Positions 25,430-34,793 of a stretch of DNA of 64,000 bases are shown here, in pieces. The notes beneath the pieces were generated by a model that was not told the DNA's origin, did not search any database, and saw nothing but the letters and a program-made list of their open reading frames with translations. Origin of the DNA: G963692885 sp964658655 (GTDB taxonomy: Bacteria; Acidobacteriota; Terriglobia; Terriglobales; Acidobacteriaceae); contig CAZZZL010000012.1 of assembly GCA_964658655.1 (NCBI GenBank), positions 38,042 to 102,041 on the forward strand, read 5' to 3'. Each line of letters begins with the position of its first letter. The stretch's first letter is position 1. Made by a program: the position numbers and the translations under genes.

Positions 25430-26650
25430 TTACTGGTTGGTCGTTTCCTTGTAAAGCGCGTACTGCGTGGCAGCGCCGATGATTGCGTTGATGGCCACGC
25501 TGGTATAGATCTTGCGCTGGCTGATCGGTACAAACAGGATATCTCCATCCTGCAAAAGAATGTCCGGTCCGTTGCCGTAAAGGATCTTCTTCAGGTCCAC
25601 CTGGATCTCTTCGCGGCCATGTGCACCTTTGCGTATGAGGCGCGCGTCCCACAATTTTGAGGTGGGTGAGGGACCACCGGCCAGGGCAACTGCGTCCAGC
25701 AGGGTAAGGCGGTCGTTGTGCTCCACCTGGAAGCCGCCGGGCGATTTCAGGTCGCCGACGACATACATGACTCCGGAACGCGCGACGAAAATGGTGTCGC
25801 CAGACTGGATGGGATAGCTTTCGGCGGCAAAGGTTTCGGGGGTCTGGACGGAGACGTTCATGCGGACCGTGACGACCTTGGTCGGGTCGCTGCGGTGGAT
25901 GATGCTGATGGTCTTGCTGGCTGTTTCGCCCAGGCCGCCGGCCATGGTGACCATATCGAGAAGGGTACGTGGTCCGAGGAGAGGATAAACGCCGGGGGAA
26001 CGGATCTCACCGGCCATGGTCACGCCCTGCGTCGCATATTCCGAGATGAATACTGTGACCTGGGGAGCCAGCAATAGCTGCGCCTCGACAAACTTGCGGG
26101 CAATGGCCTGGGCTGCTTCCGGAGCAGTCATCCCCTGGACGTGAACGTTCCCAGCCAGTGGCAGCAGGATGTCGCCGTGGTTGTTGACGCGCAGGCGGCT
26201 GGACATTTCGGGTGTATCGAAGACTGAAATTTCGAGCAGGTCGCCGAGCGAGATCTGCAGGGATGCGGGGGCCGCACGCTGAGAGGTGGTCTGGCGGCCG
26301 TCCTGCGCGGCGGATGCGATCGCAGCAGCAGCGCCGAAAGCTCCGTTGGTATCGCCGTTCTGACTGCTGCCGGCCTGACCGAGGGCCGAGGAACTGTTTT
26401 CGACCCCTGCAGGCAGCGGCGCGCCGGATGGAGTTGCACCCTGGTCCGGCTGACCGGCGGCAGCGCCGGTTTGCGGCACGGGCGCAGGACTTTCCATGCC
26501 CTCGGTGGCCTGTCCGGAGGCCGCGAGGAAGGCAGAAAGACAGAAAGCCGCGAGCATACCGGCCCTAAGACGGGAGGAGGATGGCCGACAGGAGAAGGAT
26601 AGACGGGAGAATGACCGCTGGTAGGAAAGGCTGTTAGACACGACCTTCAT
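25430..26650 (-). CDS. Wza-like polysaccharide export protein (Poly_export/SLBB)
   Basis: Predicted outer-membrane or periplasmic polysaccharide export protein of 406 residues. After an N-terminal basic/Ser-rich stretch and a hydrophobic signal (about 32-46) comes a low-complexity Ala/Gly/Pro/Gln-rich region, then a Poly_export domain (ISLGDLLEISVFDTPE onward) and two SLBB-like beta domains (GVTMAGEIRSPGVYPL and VMYVVGDLKSPGGFQ). There is no lipobox Cys at the signal, unlike E. coli Wza. A hydrophobic segment near the C-terminus could anchor it. The start is placed at 26650 just inside the kinase gene end; GTG 26641 with AAAGG upstream is an alternative. It probably works with the Wzc-like kinase it overlaps. 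Confidence 0.9.
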   Translation of the reverse strand: MKVVSNSLSYQRSFSRLSFSCRPSSSRLRAGMLAAFCLSAFLAASGQATEGMESPAPVPQTGAAAGQPDQGATPSGAPLPAGVENSSSALGQAGSSQNGDTNGAFGAAAAIASAAQDGRQTTSQRAAPASLQISLGDLLEISVFDTPEMSSRLRVNNHGDILLPLAGNVHVQGMTAPEAAQAIARKFVEAQLLLAPQVTVFISEYATQGVTMAGEIRSPGVYPLLGPRTLLDMVTMAGGLGETASKTISIIHRSDPTKVVTVRMNVSVQTPETFAAESYPIQSGDTIFVARSGVMYVVGDLKSPGGFQVEHNDRLTLLDAVALAGGPSPTSKLWDARLIRKGAHGREEIQVDLKKILYGNGPDILLQDGDILFVPISQRKIYTSVAINAIIGAATQYALYKETTNQ

Positions 26651-28874
26651 CCTTTGTAGTTTCAGCAGTGTAGCCGTAGCCGTAGGTGTAGCCGCCGGAG
26701 TAGCCGTAGTAGCTGTCGGTGCGCAGGTCGATGTCGTTGACGACTGCGCCGAGGACGCTGGCATTGGCCCGGCGCAGCAGTTCGCGTGCACGGACCAGTG
26801 CTTTTTTGCGGGTGACGCCGGCCCGCACGACGAGCAGGACAGCATCGGCGCGCGCGGCGGGTGCGAGTGAATCGGAGATGGCGAGGATCGGCGCCGTATC
26901 TATGATGACGCGATCGTATTCCTGCTGCCACTGGCGCATCATTTCGGCCATGCGGTGCGAGGCCAGCAGCTCGGAAGGATTGGGCGGGACAACGCCGGCC
27001 GGAAGATAGGTGAGGTTGGGCATCTCCGGGATGGGGTGGAGGAAGGCTGAATCGCCGGTCTGCCGGCTCAGGAGATTGGTGAGGCCCTGCTCAGGACGCT
27101 GCAGGCCGAAGAGCAGGTGCAGGGTGCTGCGGCGAAGATCGGCGTCGACGATCAGGACGCGCTCGCCGCGCTGGGCGAGCATAACGCCGAGGTTGGCCGA
27201 AAGGGTCGATTTGCCCTCGGACATGAAGGCGCTGGTGACGACCAGCAGCCGCAGGGGGTTGTCGATCGCGCTCAGCAGGATCGAGCTGCGCAGGGCCCGG
27301 TAGGCTTCGGCAGCCTGCGAGCTAGGCGCTGCAATCGAGATGAGACGGACCTTGTCGGGCATCTCGGTCTTCACGCCATCTGCCATCGCGGCAGCCTGTT
27401 TCTGGGTGGACTGGAAGTGTGGAATGGCGCCAAGCGAGAGGAGTCCAGAGGTTGTTTCAACATCGTCGGTAGTCCGCAGGGTGTCGTCGAGCGAATCGAG
27501 GACGAAGGCGAGCAGCAGGCCGAGCACGCAGCCCATGGCGCCGGAGATGATGGAGTTGGTCGACGTACCGGCATTGATCGGGCCGAGCGGCGTCATGGCC
27601 TGGTCAATGACACTGGCCGAGGCCGTGTTGAGCCCGGCGGCGATGCTCGATTCCTTCAGCTTGAGCTGAAGCGCTTCGTACAGTTCCCTGCTCGATTCGG
27701 CTTCCTGCCGCAGCACGGCATACTGGGCGGCGCTGCTGTTCAGGGTGAAGACGTTCTGCATCTCGGTGTCGATTTTTGTACGGATCAGCGCCTGGGTATT
27801 CAGAGTTGTCTGGTAGTCGTCCTGCACGCGGCGCTTGACGTTGAGCATCTCTGCATCAATCTGTTTCTGGACAGATGCCAGCTGATCCTGCAACTCGATC
27901 ACTCGCGGCCACTTTGGACCAAACTTGGTCTGGTACTGGCTGAGCAGACTTTGCAGGTTCAACTGCTGGCCGCGGAGGGCCGCCAGCGTGGCGCTGGGAC
28001 CGATGGAGGCGACAAGCTCGGGATCGTTGGACTTGAGGATCTGAAGCTTGGCTTCCTTGATAATGCGGTCGGCTTCCAACTGGGTCAGCTGGGCGTTTTC
28101 GGCACGCAGACGGTCAATGACCAGGCTGTCGTTCTGATCGCCGCCGACGAGGCCATGGTCTTTCTGAAACTGGGCCAGTTTGCCCTGGGCATCCGCGGCC
28201 TCGCGGCGCATCTGCTCCATCTGTCCGGCCACCAGTGCGCCCACGCGGCCGGTGCCGTTCATGTGGTCCTTCAAGCTCTGGTCGAAATAGACGGAAATGA
28301 GGGTATTGACGACGTCGCGTGCGACCAGCGGATCGGTACTGTCGAAGCTGACCTGGACGATGTTGGTGCTGGGGAGTGTCGTCATCCTCAGCCCGCCCTT
28401 GACTGCTCCGATCATTCCCTGCACGTCAGCCGGGGGGAAAGAATCGATGGTCGCGGACTCGGGCATCTTGTCAAAGGCGTGCGGGAAGGGTCCGCGGTGG
28501 TCGCGGGCAAGCTCCTTGATGGTCCGGAAGACGACTTCATTGCTCTGCATATGCGCAATCTCGGTCGGCATGCGCTCGTCGGCGGATGACAAGCTCTCTT
28601 CGACCAGGTCGCTGAGACCGAGATTTGTGGCCGTGGGGTTTACATCGACAGTTGCGGCCGCCTCATACATGCGCACGCGGGTGGAGGAGTAGACACTGCC
28701 GAGGACTGCACCAATAATGGTCAGCGCAAGAATGACCCACTTGCGCTTGACCACGATGCGCCAGATGTCGTTGAGAGACAGGCCTTCGCCCGAAGCACGC
28801 GGACCAGCGAGGGGCGTCTCGTTCTCGAAACTGAGCGGTGGAGCGTATTGCGTGCCGTCAACCAAGGCGGGCAT
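26634..28874 (-). CDS. Wzc-like polysaccharide co-polymerase / BY-kinase
   Basis: Inner-membrane chain-length regulator and autophosphorylating tyrosine kinase of 746 residues. It has a Wzz domain with a first transmembrane helix (about 46-66), a long periplasmic coiled-coil region (about 230-420, including a GNVR-like segment), a second transmembrane helix (about 445-465) and a cytoplasmic P-loop kinase. Walker A is SEGKST (Lys555), Walker A' is VLIVDADLRR, and Walker B is VIIDTAP. The last 25 residues are a Tyr cluster, the autophosphorylation tail. The ATG has AGGAA about 9 bases upstream. As first gene of the rml cluster it likely controls export of the rhamnose-containing polymer. Confidence 0.95.
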   Translation of the reverse strand: MPALVDGTQYAPPLSFENETPLAGPRASGEGLSLNDIWRIVVKRKWVILALTIIGAVLGSVYSSTRVRMYEAAATVDVNPTATNLGLSDLVEESLSSADERMPTEIAHMQSNEVVFRTIKELARDHRGPFPHAFDKMPESATIDSFPPADVQGMIGAVKGGLRMTTLPSTNIVQVSFDSTDPLVARDVVNTLISVYFDQSLKDHMNGTGRVGALVAGQMEQMRREAADAQGKLAQFQKDHGLVGGDQNDSLVIDRLRAENAQLTQLEADRIIKEAKLQILKSNDPELVASIGPSATLAALRGQQLNLQSLLSQYQTKFGPKWPRVIELQDQLASVQKQIDAEMLNVKRRVQDDYQTTLNTQALIRTKIDTEMQNVFTLNSSAAQYAVLRQEAESSRELYEALQLKLKESSIAAGLNTASASVIDQAMTPLGPINAGTSTNSIISGAMGCVLGLLLAFVLDSLDDTLRTTDDVETTSGLLSLGAIPHFQSTQKQAAAMADGVKTEMPDKVRLISIAAPSSQAAEAYRALRSSILLSAIDNPLRLLVVTSAFMSEGKSTLSANLGVMLAQRGERVLIVDADLRRSTLHLLFGLQRPEQGLTNLLSRQTGDSAFLHPIPEMPNLTYLPAGVVPPNPSELLASHRMAEMMRQWQQEYDRVIIDTAPILAISDSLAPAARADAVLLVVRAGVTRKKALVRARELLRRANASVLGAVVNDIDLRTDSYYGYSGGYTYGYGYTAETTKDEGRV

Positions 28875-29432
28875 ACCGGGATGTTCCTGCGGACCTCATG
28901 CGTGGGTATCTCAAGCAGTTGTATCAGGTTTAGGTAAGCGTTGCTCGTTCAGAAGAGGCGCAGAGTGCAAACGTATCGGGAGCGGCACGTCAACGGCAAA
29001 TCGTTACCGGAACGGCCGGCGCCGTCGAAGATTGTCATCGTCCGCTCCATGAAACAGCATCAGGCGACGCATACGCAATCCCCTGTTTGCGTTATGGACG
29101 GACAGTCAGAACCGGTCGGATCCATATCTTTCCGTTCATGCGCGTGGGAGTGAGGCGATTGACGGGGCAGCTTGCTTCGGGCGGAAAAGCGGGTTGCAGC
29201 CGTCTCTCAACCTGTAAAAAAAGCTTCCCGAATCGTCGCCTCTGGACTTAAACTTCTTCTCGCATACTGGTGGAGTCTGTAGCTCGACCCCAACGATTGC
29301 ACTACCCCAACAGACTTCCCCCTGACTTGAATGACCCGGCGATTCGCCTCGACCTGAATCGCCGCTTAACCGGGCCCCGCGTGATCAGAGCGGCAAGATG
29401 TATCTTCATTTTTCTCAAGGGACCAGATTGTC
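28875..29432. other. 558-base divergent intergenic region
   Basis: Separates the minus-strand export/rhamnose operon from the plus-strand secreted-protein pair and should carry both promoters. I see no plausible gene. A perfect 8-bp inverted repeat, GGCGATTC (29338-29345) and GAATCGCC (29356-29363), would form a hairpin about 70 bases ahead of the start at 29433, in the probable 5' leader. An A-rich tract lies at about 29216-29223. No convincing -35/-10 pair was identified. Confidence 0.5.
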
Positions 29433-30248
29433 ATGCCGAAGCTCCGTTCGTTTCTCTTCGTCTCCAGTACTGTTTTGCTTTCAGTCCTTCCGGCAGTCGG
29501 CCAGAAGAACTCAAGTGGTGTGGTCGCTGCGTTGAAGCAGAAGTACCAGATCACGGAAACCTCTACGGATTCCGAGCAGATCACCAAGGATGGCACGACG
29601 ATGGTAATGAAAACAGCCGGGATCTACAGCTTTCCCAGCAATGTGTACATGAAGCCTGACAACCATGTGCTCGACGGGAAGATCAAGTCGCCGTCGTTTT
29701 TTGTAAAGGCGACGTGGGAGAAGATGGGCGCGCATGTTCTGCAGACCGGCGACAGGGTCTACATCACCAAGATGGACAGCAAGAGCGAGGGCGGCGACAC
29801 GCTGCGCTTCACCGTGCTGAGCGCAGATGCGCTGGATGTGAGCGGATCGGAGTCGAAGAGGAAGTTTCTGGCGAATGTCTCTTTCAGCTTCAAGAAGGGG
29901 TATCTCGACGAAACGCCGCCCGAGCAGGTGGAGGAAGTGATTGAATCGATCCTCGCGCCCGATACCGGGGACGATAAAGACAAGAAGAGTGACAAGGGAG
30001 CGGATACGGCTGCCAGTCAGCCGGCTCCGCGACCCGCCGCGCCCGCGCCGGCGGCTGCTCCTCCGCCGCCTCCACCCCCGGCCCCGGCCGCACCCGCGCC
30101 GACGATCACCGTCGGAGAGACATCGACCGAAGTACTGCAGGCCATGGGAATGCCGCTGCAGATGATCGACCTGGGAAAGAAGAAGACGTATGTCTACAAG
30201 AATATGAAGATCATTTTCCTGAACGACAAAGTGAGTGATGTGCAGTAA
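29433..30248 (+). CDS. Secreted protein with C-terminal BamE/SmpA-like module
   Basis: A 271-residue protein I cannot assign to a named family. A Sec signal peptide (about 1-23, ending AVG-Q) precedes a beta-rich domain (about 25-180). A Lys/Asp-rich stretch and a Pro/Ala-rich linker (about 195-224) lead to a 47-residue C-terminal module that begins ITVGETSTEVLQAMG and ends MKIIFLNDKVSDVQ. The Gly-x-Ser/Thr-x-x-x-Val-x-x-x-x-Gly pattern followed by a short strand resembles BamE/SmpA-like repeats. The next gene ends with the same kind of module, so the two are probably co-expressed and functionally linked. The location should be periplasmic or outer-membrane associated. Confidence 0.8.
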   Translation: MPKLRSFLFVSSTVLLSVLPAVGQKNSSGVVAALKQKYQITETSTDSEQITKDGTTMVMKTAGIYSFPSNVYMKPDNHVLDGKIKSPSFFVKATWEKMGAHVLQTGDRVYITKMDSKSEGGDTLRFTVLSADALDVSGSESKRKFLANVSFSFKKGYLDETPPEQVEEVIESILAPDTGDDKDKKSDKGADTAASQPAPRPAAPAPAAAPPPPPPPAPAAPAPTITVGETSTEVLQAMGMPLQMIDLGKKKTYVYKNMKIIFLNDKVSDVQ

Positions 30249-30289
30249 TCAAGTGCTTTTGGGCCCATTAGATATTTGAGGAGATTGGT

Positions 30290-32017
30290 ATGTTTGGAAT
30301 GCCCCTAGTGAAATCCTCCGGTGCGCAGCTGAGACTGAGCGCCATGGCGGTAGCGTTGCTGCTGCCCTGCTCGGTGGTGCTGGCTTCGACGGCCGGCCCG
30401 ACCAAGCCAGCTCCGAAACCTGCCGCTCCGGCAAAAGCCGCGGCTCCTGCCAAGGCAACGGGAGGCGCAGGGCATACAGCAGCCTCGGGCACAACGAGCC
30501 ACACAACTGGCACGGGAACGAGGACCGGCAGCACTGCCGCAAAATCTCCCGGAACCGCGACAAGCCATCCCGATGGCAGCAAGACCGTGGTTTCGAAGCG
30601 GGGCGCGGAGGTCACGAAGAGTCCAACCGGCAAGGTGACCAGTGTCAAGACTGCGGATGGCAAACAGGCGAAGTTCGGCTCAAATGGCAAGGTGAAGGAA
30701 GTCCGGACCAAGGACACCGTCGTGACCCACGGCCCGAATGGCATGCGCCGTACAGAGGTCGAGCGGCCTGACCACTCGCGGGTAGTGGCAGAAGGTCATG
30801 GCCGCGGTTACATTCAGCATCCTTATGTGTATGGCGGGCACTCCTATTACAGCCGTACATACTATTACAATGGCGGTTACTATCCTGCCTACTATCGCGG
30901 CTATTACTACAACGGCATATACCTTAATGCATACATGCCGGCCTACTACTATCCGCCGGTGTATTACGGATGGGCCTACAATCCGTGGCCGGCGCCGGTC
31001 CCGTATGCATGGGGATGGGGCGCTTCTCCGTGGTACGGGTATTACGGGGCGTACTTCAATCCATATCCGGTTTATCCCAGCGCGGCATTCTGGATCGCCG
31101 ACTACCTGGTAGCGGCCAGCCTGGCCGATGCTTACGCAGTGGCGGCGGCAACGGCGAGCTTGCAGCCTATCAATCCGGCGCACCTGGTGTTTGCTTCATA
31201 TGACCCAAACACCGGTACAACGTCACCGACGATGACAAAAGAGGTCAAGGACGCGGTCGCCGAGGAAATCAAGCTGGAACTCGCCTTGCAGAAGACGCAG
31301 GGCGATTCGGACACTTCAAACGCTGCAAGCCTGCAGACGCTATTGGCCGATAACAAGCCACACGTGTTCGTGGATTCGGCTGCCCTGACTGTCACCTCCG
31401 CGGGTACGGATTGCGGGCTGACCCAGGGTGATGTGATTGCCCTGAGCGCGCCGCCGGCTACCGGAGCGACGGCAGTCGACCTGCGTGTTCTTGCGAGCAA
31501 GCAGACCGATTGCGCCAAGGGCAGCACGATCAGCGTTCAGATGTCGGACCTGCAGGACATGCATAACAACCTGCTGGCCAACATCGACAAGGGCATGAAG
31601 GAGATGAAGGACAACCCGGGTAAAGGTGGTCTGCCGGCTCCTCCGGCAGAAGCCATCGCCGGGACCAAGCAGGCTCCGTATGCCGCGGCAGCTCCTGCTC
31701 CTGATCCGAACGGTGCAGCCCAGCTCGACGAGACCGCGAAGCAGGGAGCTGAGGTTGAAAACCAAGTGGTAGCCGAGGCGCAGGAGGATGACAGTGTCGC
31801 GCCTGCAGCACCGATTGGCGGGACGACGCCGGCAGCTGCTCCGGCACCGGCAACGCCAAAGGGACCGATTGCCATTGCCCTGGGTCAGACCCCGGAGCAG
31901 GTAATTGCCGCGAAGGGCCAGCCGGTGAACAAATTCCAGTCCACCGCCAAGCTGGTCTATATCTATCCCGACATGAAGATCATTTTCGTGAAGGGAAAGG
32001 TCAGCGACGTGCAGTAA
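30290..32017 (+). CDS. Secreted Tyr-rich protein sharing a C-terminal module with its neighbour
   Basis: A 575-residue protein of unknown function. It has a signal peptide (about 1-33), a Pro/Ala/Lys then Thr/Gly-rich region (about 34-95), a basic stretch, and a strongly Tyr-rich segment (about 170-255) with many YY, YYY and YxY groups. A mixed domain (about 290-450) carries two Cys, an Ala/Pro-rich linker follows, and the last 49 residues (527-575) repeat the module of the upstream protein, ending MKIIFVKGKVSDVQ. The ATG has GAGGAG 7 bases upstream and lies 41 bases after the first gene. The Tyr-rich part could be an adhesive or amyloid-like surface segment; that is inference only. Confidence 0.8.
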   Translation: MFGMPLVKSSGAQLRLSAMAVALLLPCSVVLASTAGPTKPAPKPAAPAKAAAPAKATGGAGHTAASGTTSHTTGTGTRTGSTAAKSPGTATSHPDGSKTVVSKRGAEVTKSPTGKVTSVKTADGKQAKFGSNGKVKEVRTKDTVVTHGPNGMRRTEVERPDHSRVVAEGHGRGYIQHPYVYGGHSYYSRTYYYNGGYYPAYYRGYYYNGIYLNAYMPAYYYPPVYYGWAYNPWPAPVPYAWGWGASPWYGYYGAYFNPYPVYPSAAFWIADYLVAASLADAYAVAAATASLQPINPAHLVFASYDPNTGTTSPTMTKEVKDAVAEEIKLELALQKTQGDSDTSNAASLQTLLADNKPHVFVDSAALTVTSAGTDCGLTQGDVIALSAPPATGATAVDLRVLASKQTDCAKGSTISVQMSDLQDMHNNLLANIDKGMKEMKDNPGKGGLPAPPAEAIAGTKQAPYAAAAPAPDPNGAAQLDETAKQGAEVENQVVAEAQEDDSVAPAAPIGGTTPAAAPAPATPKGPIAIALGQTPEQVIAAKGQPVNKFQSTAKLVYIYPDMKIIFVKGKVSDVQ

Positions 32018-32040
32018 GAAACGGCAGCAGGTACAAGCAA

Positions 32041-32070
32041 AAGGGCAGACCCGAGGGTCTGCCCTTTTTT
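32041..32070 (+). terminator. Rho-independent terminator after the secreted-protein pair
   Basis: AAGGGCAGACC pairs with GGTCTGCCCTT around a short loop and is followed by a T run ending at 32070. It begins 24 bases after the stop at 32017. The A run on the left also gives a T run on the other strand, so it may serve the convergent gene at 32084 as well. Confidence 0.85.
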
Positions 32071-32083
32071 ATGAGCGCAATGG

Positions 32084-32704
32084 CTACGGGCGAGCGGCGC
32101 CGAGGCCCGTGGACGGCATGGTTCCGAAGTTGCCGCCAATGGGGTGGGTAAACGGACTCAGGATGGACTCTGAGGTTTTGATATGGGATGTCGGGATGCT
32201 GGCACCTCCGTAATGGCCGCCTGACCTGCCACTCGAGAATGCCCTGCTGCCGGATACATTACCGGAGAAACTTCGAAGGCCATAGCCGCCGGCTCCTGGT
32301 GACGGCGCAGCGTAATTCGGTCGGGGCATGGTTGCGACAAAGTCGTTGTCAGGAAAATCACCGTGGGAAGCAAACAGTGCTGCCCCGCCTGGTGGCGCAA
32401 CCTCACCAAGTGCACCGAACGTCGTCTTCTCGCCGTAGCCTTTGACCTTGCCACTGACTATGCGGGCGGTGCTCTCTGAAGTTGTGAAGAGGCCGTTTCC
32501 TGCCCGTTCACCGCCAGGGCCACTAGCAATCGCACCGACGCGAGGACTGGGGGCGGAACCGGTGATCCTAACGCCGTCGGACGCGGTGATCCGTTGGGCA
32601 ATAGCCGAATGGACACAGCCGAATGCGATCAGCAAGGCTGCGACGGGGATCAACCGGTGTTCGCTCGAAAGGACCGCCGAATTCCAACGCTCGCTGACGC
32701 GCAT
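32084..32704 (-). CDS. Secreted Gly/Ser-rich protein of unknown function
   Basis: I do not recognise this 206-residue protein. The ATG at 32704 is preceded by AAAGGG with 8 bases of spacing and gives a signal peptide ending HSAIA-Q at about residue 36. The mature protein is rich in Gly, Ser, Pro and Ala, has almost no charged clusters, and shows no repeat of fixed length. In-frame codons upstream to 32746 overlap the end of the GT2 gene and are unlikely to be used. It sits downstream of two glycosyltransferases on the same strand. It is probably a low-complexity envelope or surface protein; the function is unknown. Confidence 0.65.
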   Translation of the reverse strand: MRVSERWNSAVLSSEHRLIPVAALLIAFGCVHSAIAQRITASDGVRITGSAPSPRVGAIASGPGGERAGNGLFTTSESTARIVSGKVKGYGEKTTFGALGEVAPPGGAALFASHGDFPDNDFVATMPRPNYAAPSPGAGGYGLRSFSGNVSGSRAFSSGRSGGHYGGASIPTSHIKTSESILSPFTHPIGGNFGTMPSTGLGAARP

Positions 32705-32742
32705 GCAATGCCCTTTCCGCGATTTCCGGTAGTAGCCGGATC

Positions 32743-33567
32743 TCATTCCCGATCGCCCCGCAGGCGAAGCTCATGGGTCTTCAACACAATCATATACTCG
32801 TAAAAAGCCTGCAGTGTTGCGTATACAACTCCCGGGCCACCGTCGAGGAAGGCCCTGCGCGCCAGCATCATGTAGAGCCACTTGATAAGGGGGCGGCCGG
32901 GCAGTTTGTAAAAGAGGGCTTTCTGGTGCAGCCGCCGCTCGTGGAAGTCGCGGGAGCGCAGCGCGGTCTTCCAGGATGGATTCTGCAGTCCCTGGTTGCG
33001 GGCGATCAGTTCGGCTTCCATGGTCGAGTAGGTATTGTGCTTCTCGAGCCAGCGGGCCATGCCTTTCGAGAAAGGGTAGTGATCGAGGGGCTGGGACAGG
33101 TCGCGCACTTCACCGGCAACCTCCAGCACCTCGTTGATGGCCCGGGTGTACCGGGCGCGCTCGGGGCGCACCAGACGGATGTAGAAGGGCGAGATCTGGG
33201 CGTGCTTCAGCCAGCGGCCCCAGAGAAAATCCCGGCGGCGCACCTTATAGCCCGCAACGTCGGTGGGTGCCTCGAGCACGATGTGCTGCATCTCGGCAGC
33301 CAGGCCGGGAGTGACGCGCTCGTCCGCGTCCAGCAGGAAAACCCATGGATATTTGAACCGGCAGCCGAGCAGAGCGGCATTGCGATGGGCCGCGTAGTTG
33401 TCGAAGACACGCTGCTGCACCCTGGCGCCGCAGCCTTCTGCAATTGCGACTGTCTGGTCGGTGCTGTAGGAGTCGAACACGTGCACATCGTCTGACCACG
33501 CGACCGATGCAAGGCAGCCGGGCAGATCCTCCTCCTCATTTTTGGTCAGGATGAGAATGGAGATCAT
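32743..33567 (-). CDS. Glycosyltransferase family 2 (LPS core beta-glycosyltransferase type)
   Basis: Predicted GT-A fold transferase of 274 residues. It begins MISILILTKNEEEDLPGCL, the N-terminus of WaaE/KdtX-like family 2 enzymes. It then has the acidic FDSYSTDQT segment, the metal-binding DADE motif in FLLDADERV, and a C-terminal region with KALFYKLPGRPLIKW typical of this group and likely to associate with the membrane. Its ATG overlaps the stop of the preceding GT4 gene by 4 bases (ATGA). It probably adds a sugar to LPS core or a surface glycan; donor and acceptor cannot be told from the sequence. Confidence 0.92.
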   Translation of the reverse strand: MISILILTKNEEEDLPGCLASVAWSDDVHVFDSYSTDQTVAIAEGCGARVQQRVFDNYAAHRNAALLGCRFKYPWVFLLDADERVTPGLAAEMQHIVLEAPTDVAGYKVRRRDFLWGRWLKHAQISPFYIRLVRPERARYTRAINEVLEVAGEVRDLSQPLDHYPFSKGMARWLEKHNTYSTMEAELIARNQGLQNPSWKTALRSRDFHERRLHQKALFYKLPGRPLIKWLYMMLARRAFLDGGPGVVYATLQAFYEYMIVLKTHELRLRGDRE

Positions 33568-34793
33568 GGCGCGACCTCGGCGGCAAAACCCGGGACGAAG
33601 TCTGAAAGCGCATGGCGAAGACCGTGTATGTCTTCTTCAAAGCCGTGCTGCCGGATAATGGCGAGACCGGCTTTGCCCATGGAACGGGCACGGCCCGGCG
33701 TTTCGAGGACGTCCCGTAGAGCATTCGCAAGCGCGGCGATGTCGCCAGCGGGGAAAACCCTGCCGTTGACCCCATCCTGCACGAGGTCCGCCTGGCAGCC
33801 CACGTCATCGGAGACGACGACGGCACGGGCCGCGTCCATGACCTCATTGACGATCAGGCCCCAGGGCTCGTGGATGGACGGCAGCACGAATACATCGGAT
33901 AGCGCGAAGTATCCGGGGAGCTCGGTCTGATTCTTGAAGCCAAGGAAGCGGATGTCGGCGGCATGGGCTGATGAAGCAGCCTGCGCTTCGAGCGACGCAC
34001 GCTGTTCGCCGTCGCCGATGATGACGAGGTATGCATCCGAGCCAGCCGCGCGCATTTGCCGCCAGGCTTCGATCAGGTCGCCGCAGCGCTTGCGTGCCTG
34101 AAGCTTCGAGGCGAACAGGATGACAGGCCGGCCGGCAGCGAGGCCAAGCTCCGCGCGTAGAATTTCTGTGCGGGATTCAGCTTCTGCTGCTTTGCGCTGA
34201 AAGAATGCATTGTCGACGGCGTAGGGCATGGCGTAAATCGGGACATCCGGACCCATGTAGCGACGCCAGTACGCCGCGTTGGCAGTACCGATGGCGAGAA
34301 CTCCGCTGACATGCCTGCGCAGGACGTTAAAGAAGGTATCTTTCGCCAGCATCTTCAGGCCGGACCGCTCGCGGTCATGCAGGGTCGATTCAGCGCGGAG
34401 CAGCAAGGGAATGTCGAGCATGCTGGCCGAGAAGATGACACGCAAAGCGTTGATGGTGTGGTAGCCGTGCACCCACACGGCATCAAAGCCGCCGGTGCGC
34501 AGCCGGTCGAAGATGCCATAGCTGAAAGGCCGCGCGAAGCCCAGGCCGTCCGGGCCGGGAAGGTGCGGAAGGAATTCATACCGGTAGCCGTCGAGAAGAG
34601 GGACATCCCATTCGACTTTGACCTTGAAGCCTTCATCGACAAATTCGCGGACTGAGTGATCGCTCGAAAAGAAGACGTGCAGATCGATATCCGGTTCCTG
34701 GGCGATGCGCCGCAGGAGGGGTGCCTGGTACTGGATGGGATGGCTTACGAAATACGCAAGCCGCAGGGGTCGCGATGGAGGCGCGAGGCTCAT
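33564..34793 (-). CDS. Glycosyltransferase family 4
   Basis: GT-B fold transferase of 409 residues. The N-terminal acceptor domain starts RLAYFVSHPIQYQAPL, a pattern of a GT4 subgroup. The C-terminal donor domain has LFASKLQARKRCGDLIEA, YLVIIGDGEQR, and the retaining GT4 signature E-x7-E in SIHEPWGLIVNEVMDA, which binds the nucleotide sugar. It is the first gene of a short minus-strand run, translationally coupled to the GT2 gene. It likely takes part in surface polysaccharide or LPS assembly; the sugar is unknown. Confidence 0.92.
   Translation of the reverse strand: MSLAPPSRPLRLAYFVSHPIQYQAPLLRRIAQEPDIDLHVFFSSDHSVREFVDEGFKVKVEWDVPLLDGYRYEFLPHLPGPDGLGFARPFSYGIFDRLRTGGFDAVWVHGYHTINALRVIFSASMLDIPLLLRAESTLHDRERSGLKMLAKDTFFNVLRRHVSGVLAIGTANAAYWRRYMGPDVPIYAMPYAVDNAFFQRKAAEAESRTEILRAELGLAAGRPVILFASKLQARKRCGDLIEAWRQMRAAGSDAYLVIIGDGEQRASLEAQAASSAHAADIRFLGFKNQTELPGYFALSDVFVLPSIHEPWGLIVNEVMDAARAVVVSDDVGCQADLVQDGVNGRVFPAGDIAALANALRDVLETPGRARSMGKAGLAIIRQHGFEEDIHGLRHALSDFVPGFAAEVAP

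Noticed and set aside
27117..28589. Open reading frame of 490 codons on the plus strand
   Set aside because: Fully antisense to the Wzc-like kinase gene, with no signal, domain or ribosome site; a shadow frame despite its length.
28941..29153. Small open reading frame in the 558-base intergenic region
   Set aside because: No ribosome site, no hydrophobic or domain pattern, and composition like random GC-rich sequence.
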